From Priestia megaterium (lineage in GTDB: Bacteria > Bacillota > Bacilli > Bacillales > Bacillaceae_H): a stretch of DNA of 64,000 nucleotides. Numbering within the stretch: position 1 is the first letter of the stretch; every line of letters starts with the position of its first letter. Positions 27,227 to 36,524 of the stretch are shown piece by piece. The DNA is taken from positions 1 through 64,000 of the forward strand of contig VTEF01000003.1 in the NCBI GenBank assembly GCA_008180335.1, read 5' to 3'. Both the position numbers and the translations under genes were made by a program. The notes below the pieces were generated by a model. It saw nothing but the letters and a program-made list of their open reading frames with translations. It was not told the origin of the DNA and did not search any database.

Positions 27227-27790
27227 ATGCCGAGTAAGCACCAGGATATTTTTTCAGCGTCCTTGTTATTGTTCGCAGAAAAAGGGTTTGATGCCACAAC
27301 GATTCCAATGATTGCAAAAACTGCAAATGTCGGAGCAGGTACTATTTATCGTTACTTCAAAAGTAAAGATGATCTCGTAAATGAACTCTTTCAACGATAC
27401 GTATCCGAATTTCTAACATGTATTCAAAATGGATTTTCCAATCAAACAACAGGTTTTAGAGAAAGGTTTCATTATATTTTTAATGGAATGGTGAAATTCA
27501 GGAAAAATCACCCGCATGCACTTTCTTTTATCAAAAAGCACAGCCAAGGTGATTTTTTAACAGCTGAAAGCCGCAATCGTTATAAAAGGTTATTAGATGT
27601 AATCAGTGTTTTTCTCGAAGAAGGAAAAGCAGAGCATATGATTCGACCTCTTAATAAAGAAGTGCTTATTGCCATTCTAATTGGCGGTTTTATGGAAGTA
27701 TGTGAATTAATTGAAAATCAGCAAGTAGAAGAAACTGAAACGCTGTTATTAGGTGTAGAAGAAAGCTTATGGTCTGCTTTATCCATGTAG
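27227..27790 (+). CDS. TetR/AcrR regulator of the CYP102 operon
   Basis: The 187-residue protein has an N-terminal TetR HTH ([20 protein letters not shown] then [17 protein letters not shown]) and a helical ligand domain. The ATG follows AGAGGTGATGAA. A CYP102-type gene begins 31 bases downstream, the arrangement known for bm3R1-CYP102A1 and fatR-cyp102A3, where the repressor responds to fatty acids and other hydrophobic compounds. The upstream palindrome at 27187-27204 is the expected binding site. Confidence 0.92.
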   Translation: MPSKHQDIFSASLLLFAEKGFDATTIPMIAKTANVGAGTIYRYFKSKDDLVNELFQRYVSEFLTCIQNGFSNQTTGFRERFHYIFNGMVKFRKNHPHALSFIKKHSQGDFLTAESRNRYKRLLDVISVFLEEGKAEHMIRPLNKEVLIAILIGGFMEVCELIENQQVEETETLLLGVEESLWSALSM

Positions 27791-27821
27791 TGTAACAGAA
27801 CTTAAAGAAAGAAGGATGAAT

Positions 27822-29621
27822 ATGTCAGTAAAACAAATTCCTCAACCAAAAACCTATGGCCCTCTTGGAAATTTACCGTTAATGGACAAAGAAAAGCCTA
27901 TTCAGCAATTAATGAATATAGCCTCAGAGTTTGAAGGGATTTTTAAATTTGAACTGCCAAAACGAACGGTACATTTTGTATCCAGTCATCGACTTGTGAA
28001 AGAAATTTGCAATGAATCATATTTTGATAAAAATATTAATCAGGCACTTCAAAATGTAAGAAACTTTTCAGGAGATGGTTTATTTACAAGCTGGTCTCAT
28101 GAAGCAAATTGGAAAAAAGCTCATAACATTCTTCTGCCTAGTTTCAGCCAGCAAGCCATGAAAGGATATCATGCTAAAATGGTTGATATTGCTGTGCAGT
28201 TGATTCAGAAAATTCCTGCTTTGATTGATGAACAATTGGCTAACAAAGGAGCTGAGTGCCTCATAGAGCGGGGAGAAGCTGATGCGAGTCACGATTTTGA
28301 CGGAGCATACGAAGAATGGCGTGACCAATTATGGATTGATCTTGCTGATTATTTTGAATTGCATGTAGAAACAAATGAAACCGATACACCAAGCCTTTCA
28401 CTCACATTTGTCGATGGTACAGCGGATACACCGCTAGCAAAAACACATCAAGCATTTACAACAACTGTTTTAACAAATGACGAGTTGCAGCAACCCTGCA
28501 GTCAACGGAGCACAAGACATATTGAAATAGCATTGCCACAAGGTATAACTTATAAAGAGGGAGATCATTTAGGCGTCATTCCTAAAAATCATAAACAATT
28601 AGTTGAACGAGCACTCACTCATTTTCATCTAAACGGTTCGAAAATAATCCAATTGAAGGCAGAAACGGAAACATTATCTCATCTTCCTATTAATCAAACC
28701 GTTTCTTTATATGATTTATGTGCTAATTTCGTTGAGCTTCAACAACCAGTAACCCGAACTCAATTAAGAGCTCTGATTGCTAAAACTGTTTGTCCGCCGC
28801 ATAAATTTGAACTTGAGACTCTGCTTGAGAAAGACAATTATAAAGAAAAAGTATTATCTGCAAGGTTAACAATGCTTGACTTATTAGAAAAATATCCGGC
28901 TTGTGAAATGGAATTCATCGAATTTATTGAACTCCTTCCCGGGCTTAAACCTCGTTATTATTCTATTTCTTCATCACCAAAAGCAAATGATGACGTTTTA
29001 AGTATTACTGTAAGTGTCGTTCAGAGTGAAGCATGGAGCGGAAATGGCGAGTATAAAGGAATTGCATCTAACTACCTGGCAGAGCTTAAGGAGAACGATC
29101 CAATTACATGCTTTATTTCAAGTCCGCAGTCAGGATTTGAACTACCGAAAGATCCTCAAACACCTATTATTATGGTTGGGCCAGGAACTGGTATCGCACC
29201 GTTTAGAGGATTTATTCAAGCACGAGGAACAATGAAGAAATCAGGAATCCAACTCGGGAAAGCACATCTTTATTTTGGCTGCCGCTCTGCTGAGGAAGAT
29301 TACTTATATCAAAGTGAATTAGAACAAGCAAATGAACAAGGGGTTATTACATTACACACCGCGTTCTCACGTATGAACAGTCAACAAAAAACGTATGTCC
29401 AGCATTTAATGGCGGAAAACGGCAAAGAACTGATTGCTTTACTTGATAAAGGAGCTTATCTCTATATTTGTGGAGATGGCAGCAAAATGGCGCCTGATGT
29501 AGAAAACACATTAATAGATTGTTATCAATCCGTTCATTCTGTCAATGAAAACCAAGCACGGAACTGGCTGCAAGCCCTCGAATCAGCCGGCCGATATGCA
29601 AAAGATGTCTGGACTGGATGA
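27822..29621 (+). pseudogene. CYP102-type P450:reductase fusion with a large in-frame deletion
   Basis: The start ATG 27822 aligns exactly with the CYP102A1 N-terminus ([13 protein letters not shown]). The first 130 residues or so match the P450 domain ([35 protein letters not shown]). At QK (28206-28211) the sequence jumps to the end of the flavodoxin domain ([20 protein letters not shown]...). FAD ([10 protein letters not shown]) and NADPH ([28 protein letters not shown]) domains follow intact to the C-terminal KDVWTG. About 450 of 1050 residues are missing, including the haem Cys region and most of the FMN site. The frame stays open, so a reductase-like product could still be made, but monooxygenase activity must be lost. 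Confidence 0.9.
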
Positions 29622-29636
29622 TAATATTATTTTTCA

Positions 29637-29682
29637 TAAAAGCAGCGGAGCAATATCTCAAAATTGCTCCGCTGCTTTTATT
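29637..29682 (+). terminator. strong intrinsic terminator
   Basis: TAAAAGCAGCGGAGCAAT and ATTGCTCCGCTGCTTTTA form a perfect long hairpin with an eight-base loop and T-run, 16 bases after the CYP102 stop. Confidence 0.9.
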
Positions 29683-29795
29683 TAATACTAAATACTTAGT
29701 TAAATAGAAAAAAATGAAAATAATCCAAATAAATAACAGTTAAATAAATGAAAATGTTATATGATAGAGGATAGAAAGGCAGGAATGATTACATA

Positions 29796-30041
29796 ATGAA
29801 AAAACGTAATTCTATTATTCAATTCTCTGAAACAACAATCGCGGAAGCTCCTGAGTATTACAATTATGCTTTAGCCATTCATAAAGTGAAAGAACAGTTA
29901 AAAGAAGAAACAAAAAAAGTAAAACTCATTCATGGAATACATCAGATAAGCCTAGAGTTGGCTTTAACTTTTAAGCGAAACTCCGATAAAGAGAGAACCT
30001 TTTTATCGGAGTTTTTTAGTGAATTCAGCATAATTAAATGA
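29796..30041 (+). CDS. hypothetical 81-residue protein with terminator inside its 3' end
   Basis: The ATG follows AGGCAGGA at somewhat long spacing. The first 60 residues look like a soluble helical protein (MKKRNSIIQFSETTIAEAPE..., VKEQLKEETKKVKLIHGIHQ). From about 29979 the coding sequence runs through a hairpin plus T-run, encoding SDKERTFLSEFF. The true stop may have been lost so that the frame now runs through a former 3' terminator. No family is recognised. Confidence 0.45.
   Translation: MKKRNSIIQFSETTIAEAPEYYNYALAIHKVKEQLKEETKKVKLIHGIHQISLELALTFKRNSDKERTFLSEFFSEFSIIK
29979..30018 (+). terminator. intrinsic terminator within an open frame
   Basis: AAACTCCGATAAA and TTTATCGGAGTTTTTT form a 13-bp hairpin with T-run. 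It lies inside the last third of the 81-codon frame. Confidence 0.75.
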
Positions 30042-30303
30042 AAATTTAGTTTTTTGCAATCACTTTCACATTTCGACAACGTTCTCCTTCACTTGCTCTT
30101 ATACTGTTAATTACATAACGGAATAACAAAGGGGATTCAAGCAGATAATCTATGCGCCAGTTTATCCTGTGCGTTTTCAAAATAAACAATATTTAATCTA
30201 GAAACAGGAAGACATTTCACAGCGCTTTAGATCTAACCCTTGAAAGGAAATATCACTATTTTATAAACATCAAAACTCAGCTGAGTTCGACGGGGGGATA
30301 TAA

Positions 30304-30951
30304 GTGAACAGACACACGGGGATCACACTTATTAAAAATTATGATGAATTAGAAGATAAAGCGTTAATAGCACTAGCCCATAACGGCGATGATGAATCTT
30401 TAAATTTTTTAATTAATAAATATCGAAACTTTGTCCGCGCAAAAGCGAAACCCTATTTTTTAATGGGAGCAGAGAAAGAAGATCTTGTTCAAGAAGGTAT
30501 GATTGGGCTATATAAAGCGATTCGTGATTTTAAGGAAGATAAAATAAGCTCTTTTAAGGGTTTTGCTGAGCTTTGTATCACGAGACAAATTTTAACAGCA
30601 ATCAAAACCGCTACGCGTCAAAAGCATAGTCCTCTTAATTCATCTGTTTCCCTGGACAAGCCTCTGTCTGACGAAGAATCAAACTACACGCTGTTGGATT
30701 TGCTGTCGGAAGAAGACCGGACAAATCCAGAAGTATTGCTTATCAATCAAGAAAAACTAAGAGATACGCAAGTAAGAATCGCTGAATTGCTCAGTGATTT
30801 AGAAAGAAAGGTATTGGCGTTACATATGGAAGGCAAATCCTATTTGGAAATTTCACAAGAGCTCAATACACATGTAAAGTCAATTGATAATGCTCTGCAG
30901 CGAGTGAAAAGAAAACTCGAACGAAATTTAGTGATTAGACAAGCCATTTAA
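30304..30951 (+). CDS. SigH-like RNA polymerase sigma factor (paralogue)
   Basis: The 215-residue protein begins at GTG behind ACGGGGGGA. Region 2 is nearly identical in pattern to SigH: INKYRNFVRAKAKPYFLMGA then EDLVQEGMIGLYKAIRDFKE and FAELCITRQILTAIKTATRQ. Region 4 reads LSDLERKVLALHMEGKSYLE...HVKSIDNALQRVKRKLE. SigH directs the transition to sporulation and competence. The usual sigH lies next to ribosomal protein genes, so this copy beside htpG looks like a second, diverged one. Its N-terminus and loop after region 2 differ most. Confidence 0.88.
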   Translation: MNRHTGITLIKNYDELEDKALIALAHNGDDESLNFLINKYRNFVRAKAKPYFLMGAEKEDLVQEGMIGLYKAIRDFKEDKISSFKGFAELCITRQILTAIKTATRQKHSPLNSSVSLDKPLSDEESNYTLLDLLSEEDRTNPEVLLINQEKLRDTQVRIAELLSDLERKVLALHMEGKSYLEISQELNTHVKSIDNALQRVKRKLERNLVIRQAI

Positions 30952-31068
30952 TTGCTTTAACGTAGAAAATCGAATGTTAAAACGAAAAAGCATTTAGATA
31001 AAGCTGTTTCTAAAGCCTTTGAAAGCGGATCGATTGTTCCGCATTCTTATTCATGCGCCTCATATGTA

Positions 31069-31097
31069 TTGACAAAAAAATCTATATATGTTAATTA
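31069..31097 (+). promoter_or_regulatory. probable SigA promoter of htpG
   Basis: TTGACA (31069-31074) is a perfect -35. TAATTA (31092-31097) lies 17 bases on and the CIRCE dyad starts ten bases later, so the operator would cover the transcription start. Confidence 0.6.
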
Positions 31098-31106
31098 AAA
31101 TAGTGA

Positions 31107-31133
31107 TTAGCACTCTCTTAACTTAAGTGCTAA
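31107..31133 (+). promoter_or_regulatory. CIRCE element (HrcA operator)
   Basis: TTAGCACTC-N9-AAGTGCTAA matches the CIRCE consensus TTAGCACTC-N9-GAGTGCTAA with one mismatch. The flanks extend the dyad to AGTGATTAGCACT/AGTGCTAATCACT (31102-31138). It sits between promoter and start codon of htpG, the normal place for HrcA repression of heat-shock genes. Confidence 0.88.
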
Positions 31134-31180
31134 TCACTGGATACCTTTACATTACATAACATCTAGAAAGGAGAATTCAA

Positions 31181-33061
31181 ATGTCAAAAAAGCAGTTTAA
31201 AGCAGAGTCTAAAAGATTGCTAGACATGATGATTAACTCAATTTACTCACAAAAGGAGATTTTCTTACGCGAATTAATTTCAAATTCAAGTGATGCGATT
31301 GATAAAATTTACTACAAAGCATTAACAGATGATTCACTAACGTTTGAAAAAGATAGTTACTACATTAAAGTCGAAGCAAACAAAGAAAATCGAACGCTAA
31401 CGATTACTGACACAGGAATCGGGATGACGCAAGAAGAGCTTGAAAATAACCTTGGAACGATTGCTAAAAGCGGTTCTTTAGCGTTTAAAACAGAAAATGA
31501 AGCAAAGGATGGACATGATATTATCGGTCAATTTGGTGTTGGCTTCTATTCAGCTTTTATGGTCGCAGATGTTGTGACTGTCATCACAAAGGCTTTAAAT
31601 AGTGATACAGCTTACAAATGGGAATCCCATGGCGCAGCTGGCTATACAATTGAGCCTTTTGAAAAAGAGTCTGTTGGTACAGAAATTACGCTTAAAATTA
31701 AGGAAAGCACTGAAGAAGAGAATTACGATGAATATTTAGATGAATATCGCTTAAAGTCTATTATTAGAAAGTATTCTGACTTCATTCGTTATCCAATTAA
31801 AATGGATGTAACAGAAAGCAGACCAAAAGAAGGCAGTGAAAATGAGTTTGAGAGCTATCAAGAAGAACAAACCATTAACAGTATGGTACCGATTTGGCGC
31901 AAAAATAAAAATGAGCTAACAACAGAAGATTATGAAGCTTTTTATCAAGAAAAGCATTACGGTTTCGATAAGCCATTAAAACATATTCATATAAGCGTTG
32001 ATGGTACTGTTCGATACAATGCAATTTTATATATTCCAGAAAATATCCCGTTTGATTACTACTCAAAAGAGTACGAAAAAGGCTTAGAACTGTATTCAAA
32101 TGGTGTATTAATCATGAATAAATGTGCTGATTTGCTGCCTGACTATTATAGCTTTGTGAAAGGTCTTGTTGATTCAGAGGACTTATCGCTTAATATCTCG
32201 CGTGAAATGCTTCAGCACGATCGCCAGTTAAAGCTGATTGCGAAAAATATAAAAAACAAAATCACGAACCAATTAAAGACATTATTAAAAGATGAACGAG
32301 AAAAGTACGAGACATTTTTTAACGCATTCGGCCGTCAATTAAAATACGGTGTTTATAGCGACTTTGGCGCGAATAAAGATGTATTAAAAGATTTACTAAT
32401 GTTCTATTCCTCAAAAGAACAGAAAATGGTTACACTAGCAGAATACATCTCAAGAATGCCTGAAGATCAAACATATATTTATTACGCTTCTGGTGAAACA
32501 AATGACCGAATTGAAAAAATGCCGCAAACTGAACTAGTGTTAGATAAGGGCTACGAAATTTTATACTTTACAGATGAAGTTGATGAATTTGCAATCAAAA
32601 TGCTAATGAGTTATGAAGACAAAGAGTTCAAATCAGTTTCAAGCGGTGACTTAGGCATTGAATCAGATGACAAACAAGCCGATTCTGATAACGAGGCAGC
32701 GGAGAACAAAGAACTCTTTACGTATATGAAAGACGTATTAGCAGGCAAAGTGAAAGATGTACGTATTTCAAAACGGTTAAAAACTCATCCGGTATGTTTA
32801 TCAACTGAAGGTGACGTAACGATTGAAATGGAAAAAATCTTAAAAGCAATGCCTAATAATCAACATGTTAAAGCGGATAAGATTTTAGAAATTAATACAA
32901 ATCATGAAGTGTTCCAATCATTAAAAGCAGCATTTGAAAATGATAAGGAAAAAGCAGACTTATATACAAACTTGCTTTACAATCAAGCTCTATTAATTGA
33001 AGGATTACCAATTGAAGATCCGGTGGAGTTTACAACTAATATGTGTAAAGTGATGGTATAA
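31181..33061 (+). CDS. htpG: molecular chaperone HtpG (Hsp90)
   Basis: The 626-residue protein is full length for bacterial Hsp90. The GHKL ATPase domain shows [16 protein letters not shown] (catalytic Glu and Asn), [12 protein letters not shown] and [13 protein letters not shown]. The middle domain shows [21 protein letters not shown] short C-terminal dimerisation domain follows. It folds client proteins in the cytosol using ATP. The ATG follows AGAAAGGAG. A CIRCE operator upstream predicts HrcA control, unlike Bacillus subtilis htpG, which is described as CIRCE-independent. A strong terminator follows. Confidence 0.97.
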   Translation: MSKKQFKAESKRLLDMMINSIYSQKEIFLRELISNSSDAIDKIYYKALTDDSLTFEKDSYYIKVEANKENRTLTITDTGIGMTQEELENNLGTIAKSGSLAFKTENEAKDGHDIIGQFGVGFYSAFMVADVVTVITKALNSDTAYKWESHGAAGYTIEPFEKESVGTEITLKIKESTEEENYDEYLDEYRLKSIIRKYSDFIRYPIKMDVTESRPKEGSENEFESYQEEQTINSMVPIWRKNKNELTTEDYEAFYQEKHYGFDKPLKHIHISVDGTVRYNAILYIPENIPFDYYSKEYEKGLELYSNGVLIMNKCADLLPDYYSFVKGLVDSEDLSLNISREMLQHDRQLKLIAKNIKNKITNQLKTLLKDEREKYETFFNAFGRQLKYGVYSDFGANKDVLKDLLMFYSSKEQKMVTLAEYISRMPEDQTYIYYASGETNDRIEKMPQTELVLDKGYEILYFTDEVDEFAIKMLMSYEDKEFKSVSSGDLGIESDDKQADSDNEAAENKELFTYMKDVLAGKVKDVRISKRLKTHPVCLSTEGDVTIEMEKILKAMPNNQHVKADKILEINTNHEVFQSLKAAFENDKEKADLYTNLLYNQALLIEGLPIEDPVEFTTNMCKVMV

Positions 33062-33073
33062 GCTGAATATCTG

Positions 33074-33104
33074 AAAAGGAAGCGAATCCGCTTCCTTTTT
33101 TTGT
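33074..33104 (+). terminator. intrinsic terminator of htpG
   Basis: AAAAGGAAGCG and CGCTTCCTTTTTTT form a compact hairpin with T-run, 12 bases after the stop. Confidence 0.9.
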
Positions 33105-33165
33105 TAGATATTGGTATAAAGAAAACGCTTAATAATGATAAAATAAAGAAAGGGAGGGATTTTTC

Positions 33166-33906
33166 ATGACACGCTATTCAGTATTAAAAAACGCAGAAGC
33201 TTTTTATTATGAAGGAAATAACATTGGCATTCTGGTGTCTCATGGTTTTACAGGAAGCACTCAAAGCATGAAGCCGTTAGGAGAGGCTTATCATCAAGCA
33301 GGCTACACCATTTGCGGGCCGCGGCTAAAAGGACACGGAACACACTATGAAGAGATGGAGCAAACAACTTATCAAGATTGGATTCATTCTGTAGAAGAAG
33401 GTCTAGCATGGCTGAAAGCTCGTTGTGATACTATTTTTGTAACCGGTTTATCAATGGGCGGCACACTAACGCTTTATTTGGCTGAGAATTATCCAGAGAT
33501 TAAAGGCATTGCTCCGATTAATGCAGCGATCGAAATTCCTGCTATGGAGCATTTAAAAGAAACGGATGAACCTAGATTTCTAGATGTCATTGGTTCAGAT
33601 ATTAAAAAGGCTAATGTACAAGAACTCGCATACGAGAAAACACCGGTTCAATCAGTAAAACAAATTCTAAAACTGATGGAAATTGTTAAAGATGACTTGC
33701 ATAAAGTGACATGCCCCGCTTTAATTTTTGTTTCAGATGAAGATCATGTCGTCCCGCCGCTGAACAGCACATACATTTTTGAAAATATTTCGTCTGCAGA
33801 AAAAAAGGCCGTCTCTATGTCCGATAGTTACCATGTTGCAACGTTAGATCACGATCAGCAAAAGATCATTGAAGAATCACTTCGTTTTTTTGAAAAATAT
33901 AAATAA
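33166..33906 (+). CDS. carboxylesterase / monoacylglycerol lipase-like hydrolase
   Basis: The 246-residue alpha/beta hydrolase carries an oxyanion-hole motif SHGFTGS near residue 25, the nucleophile elbow GLSMGG (Ser 96), the acid in FVSDEDHVVPP and the His in SYHVATLD. This is the Est30/YvaK-type carboxylesterase family, which cleaves short- and medium-chain esters in the cytosol. The ATG follows AGGGAGGG. It stands alone after the htpG terminator. Exact substrate preference cannot be read from sequence. Confidence 0.88.
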   Translation: MTRYSVLKNAEAFYYEGNNIGILVSHGFTGSTQSMKPLGEAYHQAGYTICGPRLKGHGTHYEEMEQTTYQDWIHSVEEGLAWLKARCDTIFVTGLSMGGTLTLYLAENYPEIKGIAPINAAIEIPAMEHLKETDEPRFLDVIGSDIKKANVQELAYEKTPVQSVKQILKLMEIVKDDLHKVTCPALIFVSDEDHVVPPLNSTYIFENISSAEKKAVSMSDSYHVATLDHDQQKIIEESLRFFEKYK

Positions 33907-34019
33907 ACTCGTAATAGGAATGAGCATCTAGCTTATTCCTATTTTTTAAATCTCGATACGATAATCTATTCAGCTCGAATGTGAACTTATGAGAAAGTAC
34001 ATATTATAGTAAAGAAATT

Positions 34020-34060
34020 AGCCGCCGTTACTAACAAACCAATTCTCAGTAACGGCTGCG
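34020..34060 (+). terminator. probable terminator hairpin
   Basis: GCCGTTACT and AGTAACGGC are perfect arms around a 15-base loop. No strong T-run follows, so this is a weaker candidate. Confidence 0.5.
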
Positions 34061-34091
34061 ATAGTCAATTTACTGGAAATATAATCCTTTA

Positions 34092-34152
34092 TTGACAACA
34101 AAATAATCCAGCGTTAAAATAAATTTAAGTAAACTAATAGTTTACTTAAATT
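34092..34152 (+). promoter_or_regulatory. promoter with adjoining TetR operator
   Basis: TTGACA (34092-34097) and TAAAAT (34115-34120) have a 17-base spacer. Right after the -10, AATTTAAGTAAAC (34122-34134) and GTTTACTTAAATT (34140-34152) form a perfect 13-bp dyad with a five-base centre, covering the transcription start. It precedes a TetR gene and is probably its autoregulatory operator. Confidence 0.78.
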
Positions 34153-34178
34153 CACTCAAGTGAAAGGAATGATCTTTT

Positions 34179-34826
34179 TTGGGAATAACTGAACGCAAAC
34201 AGAAAGAAAAGGAAATTCGAAAAAACGACATTATTAATGCTGCTGAGAGAGTTTTTTTCACAAAAGGATATGCTGTAGCTACCATGGATGACGTAGCAAA
34301 GGAAGCTGAATTTAGCAAACGAACTGTATATGTTTATTTTAATAGCAAGGAACAAATCTATTTTGAAATTATGCTAAGAGGCTATAAGCTATTAATTCAT
34401 TCGTTGGAAAAAGACCTTAGCAATCAACAAGACATTCATGCGTTAGAGCGAATAAAACAAATCGGCCATACTCTGTATACATTTAATGAACAATATCCGA
34501 ATTATTTTGAGGCAATTGTTGAATATGAAACCGGGGAAATGGACTTTGACAAGGGGATCACAGATTCTTCTAGAGAAGAGTGCTATAAACTCGGCGAAAA
34601 AGTATTAGCCATTTTAATCGAGGCGTTAGCACAAGGGATTGAAGAAGGTGCAATCCGTAAAGAAATAGATGTGTTAGATACAGCCTTGGTCTTATGGTCA
34701 TGTACAATTGGAGCTTTTACGATTGCAAAAAGAAAAGCCAATTACATTAAGCATTATCATAAAAGAGAATCTAAAGATTTAATTTTCAATACGTTCGAAC
34801 TATTGATTAGATCAATTAAAAGTTAA
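34179..34826 (+). CDS. TetR/AcrR family regulator
   Basis: The 215-residue protein begins at TTG behind GAAAGGA. Its HTH is typical: NDIINAAERVFFTKGYAVAT, MDDVAKEAEFSKRTVYVYFN, SKEQIYFEIM. The helical C-terminal domain likely binds a hydrophobic ligand. It heads an operon whose next gene, 22 bases on, is a truncated nitroreductase. A perfect dyad at 34122-34152 overlaps its promoter start and is the obvious self-operator. Confidence 0.9.
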   Translation: MGITERKQKEKEIRKNDIINAAERVFFTKGYAVATMDDVAKEAEFSKRTVYVYFNSKEQIYFEIMLRGYKLLIHSLEKDLSNQQDIHALERIKQIGHTLYTFNEQYPNYFEAIVEYETGEMDFDKGITDSSREECYKLGEKVLAILIEALAQGIEEGAIRKEIDVLDTALVLWSCTIGAFTIAKRKANYIKHYHKRESKDLIFNTFELLIRSIKS

Positions 34827-34848
34827 AGACAGGAAAGGAAAAGTGAAA

Positions 34849-35250
34849 ATGAAACAGAAAAAGGTGAAGAAGAAAATGGTTATTGTTGCATCGGCTGTTT
34901 TCCTGTTACTAGTCGTTATTTTTTCCACTTTGCTTATCACAAGCGGTGCGTTTTTGCCTCCTAAATATTTAGAACCATGGAAGAAAGACTATTCACAGCA
35001 ATTTACTGATCCGAGAGAACAGCTTGCAGCACATGCTATACTGGCTCCTAGCGGTCACAATATGCAGCCTTGGACTGTACGCCTCGATAAAAACAATGAG
35101 AATGTTTTCTATTTATATGCTGATTCAAAAAAGTTAGTTAAGCAAGCCGATCCTCTCGCACGCCAAACTTTAGTCTCACAAGGTACTTTTTTAGAATACT
35201 TAAAGTGTATCAGTGGTTTTACCAGCTTTTATAGGATTAATTATTTGTAA
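34849..35250 (+). pseudogene. nitroreductase family protein, truncated
   Basis: The product starts at ATG 34849 (AAGGA nine bases upstream) with a cytoplasmic basic patch and one membrane helix (MVIVASAVFLLLVVIFSTLL). The nitroreductase-like opening DPREQLAAHAILAPSGHNMQ follows, with PWTVRLDKN and DPLARQTLVSQGTFLEYL. Homologues of this Acg-type family run to 300 residues or more and need their second half for flavin binding. Here the frame leaves the homology at about 35200 and stops. It is joined to the tail of an unrelated membrane gene, so it is a deletion pseudogene. Confidence 0.7.
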
Positions 35251-35323
35251 TTCAGTTATTATTATTGCCTACAGAATGTTTAAAAAAAGAAAAAAGATTA
35301 ATCAACAAATCCTGATAAGTTGA
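35204..35323 (+). pseudogene. membrane-protein C-terminal relic
   Basis: In another frame overlapping the nitroreductase stop, the sequence reads VSVVLPAFIGLIICNSVIII and then AYRMFKKRKKINQQILIS. This is one transmembrane helix with a positively charged cytoplasmic tail, the typical end of a transporter. It has no start. It is the 3' remnant of a gene fused to the nitroreductase by deletion. Confidence 0.5.
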
Positions 35324-36149
<826 letters not shown>

Positions 36150-36266
36150 ATGAACATTACGATTTATTACGGAAATCATGAAGATAAAACAATTCATACA
36201 ATGGATTGTCATGTAGATATTGATATGGATGATGAAGAAATGGTGGCTTTAACAGAAGCTCGCTAA
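36150..36266 (+). CDS. small acidic protein, 38 residues
   Basis: An ATG follows AAAGGAGCGATACTC. The product reads MNITIYYGNHEDKTIHTMDC...DIDMDDEEMVALTEAR, strongly acidic with a Cys-His pair. A terminator follows 17 bases after the stop, which supports a real short transcript. No family is recognised. Confidence 0.6.
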   Translation: MNITIYYGNHEDKTIHTMDCHVDIDMDDEEMVALTEAR

Positions 36267-36282
36267 TTTATATAAGCAAATG

Positions 36283-36317
36283 AAACGTGTAGATCATTGG
36301 TATCTGCACGTTTTTAT
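36283..36317 (+). terminator. intrinsic terminator
   Basis: AAACGTGTAGAT pairs with ATCTGCACGTTT through one G-T wobble, followed by TTTT. Confidence 0.75.
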
Positions 36318-36476
36318 TTTCACTTCCCCCTCTCTCCCGCTTAACTCTACAAGTGATTAGTTACGTTATTTTCATTTTTTAGTTCCAGCTTTCCTTACTT
36401 GTAAACGGTACCGCTTTTTTGTTTTTTTCTTAGGTTGTCCTCTTTACTTTTTAATGTATTTTTCGTATGATTATAT

Positions 36477-36490
36477 AGAACATACGTTCG
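36477..36490 (+). promoter_or_regulatory. LexA (DinR) box
   Basis: AGAACATACGTTCG matches the Bacillus SOS box CGAACATATGTTCG at 12 of 14 positions with both GAAC/GTTC half-sites intact. It lies just after a possible -10 (TATGAT at 36466-36471) and 34 bases before the start of the next gene, so it should block transcription until LexA is cleaved. Confidence 0.75.
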
Positions 36491-36524
36491 TTTTTTATTG
36501 AATGATCACAAGGAGTGTTTTTGA

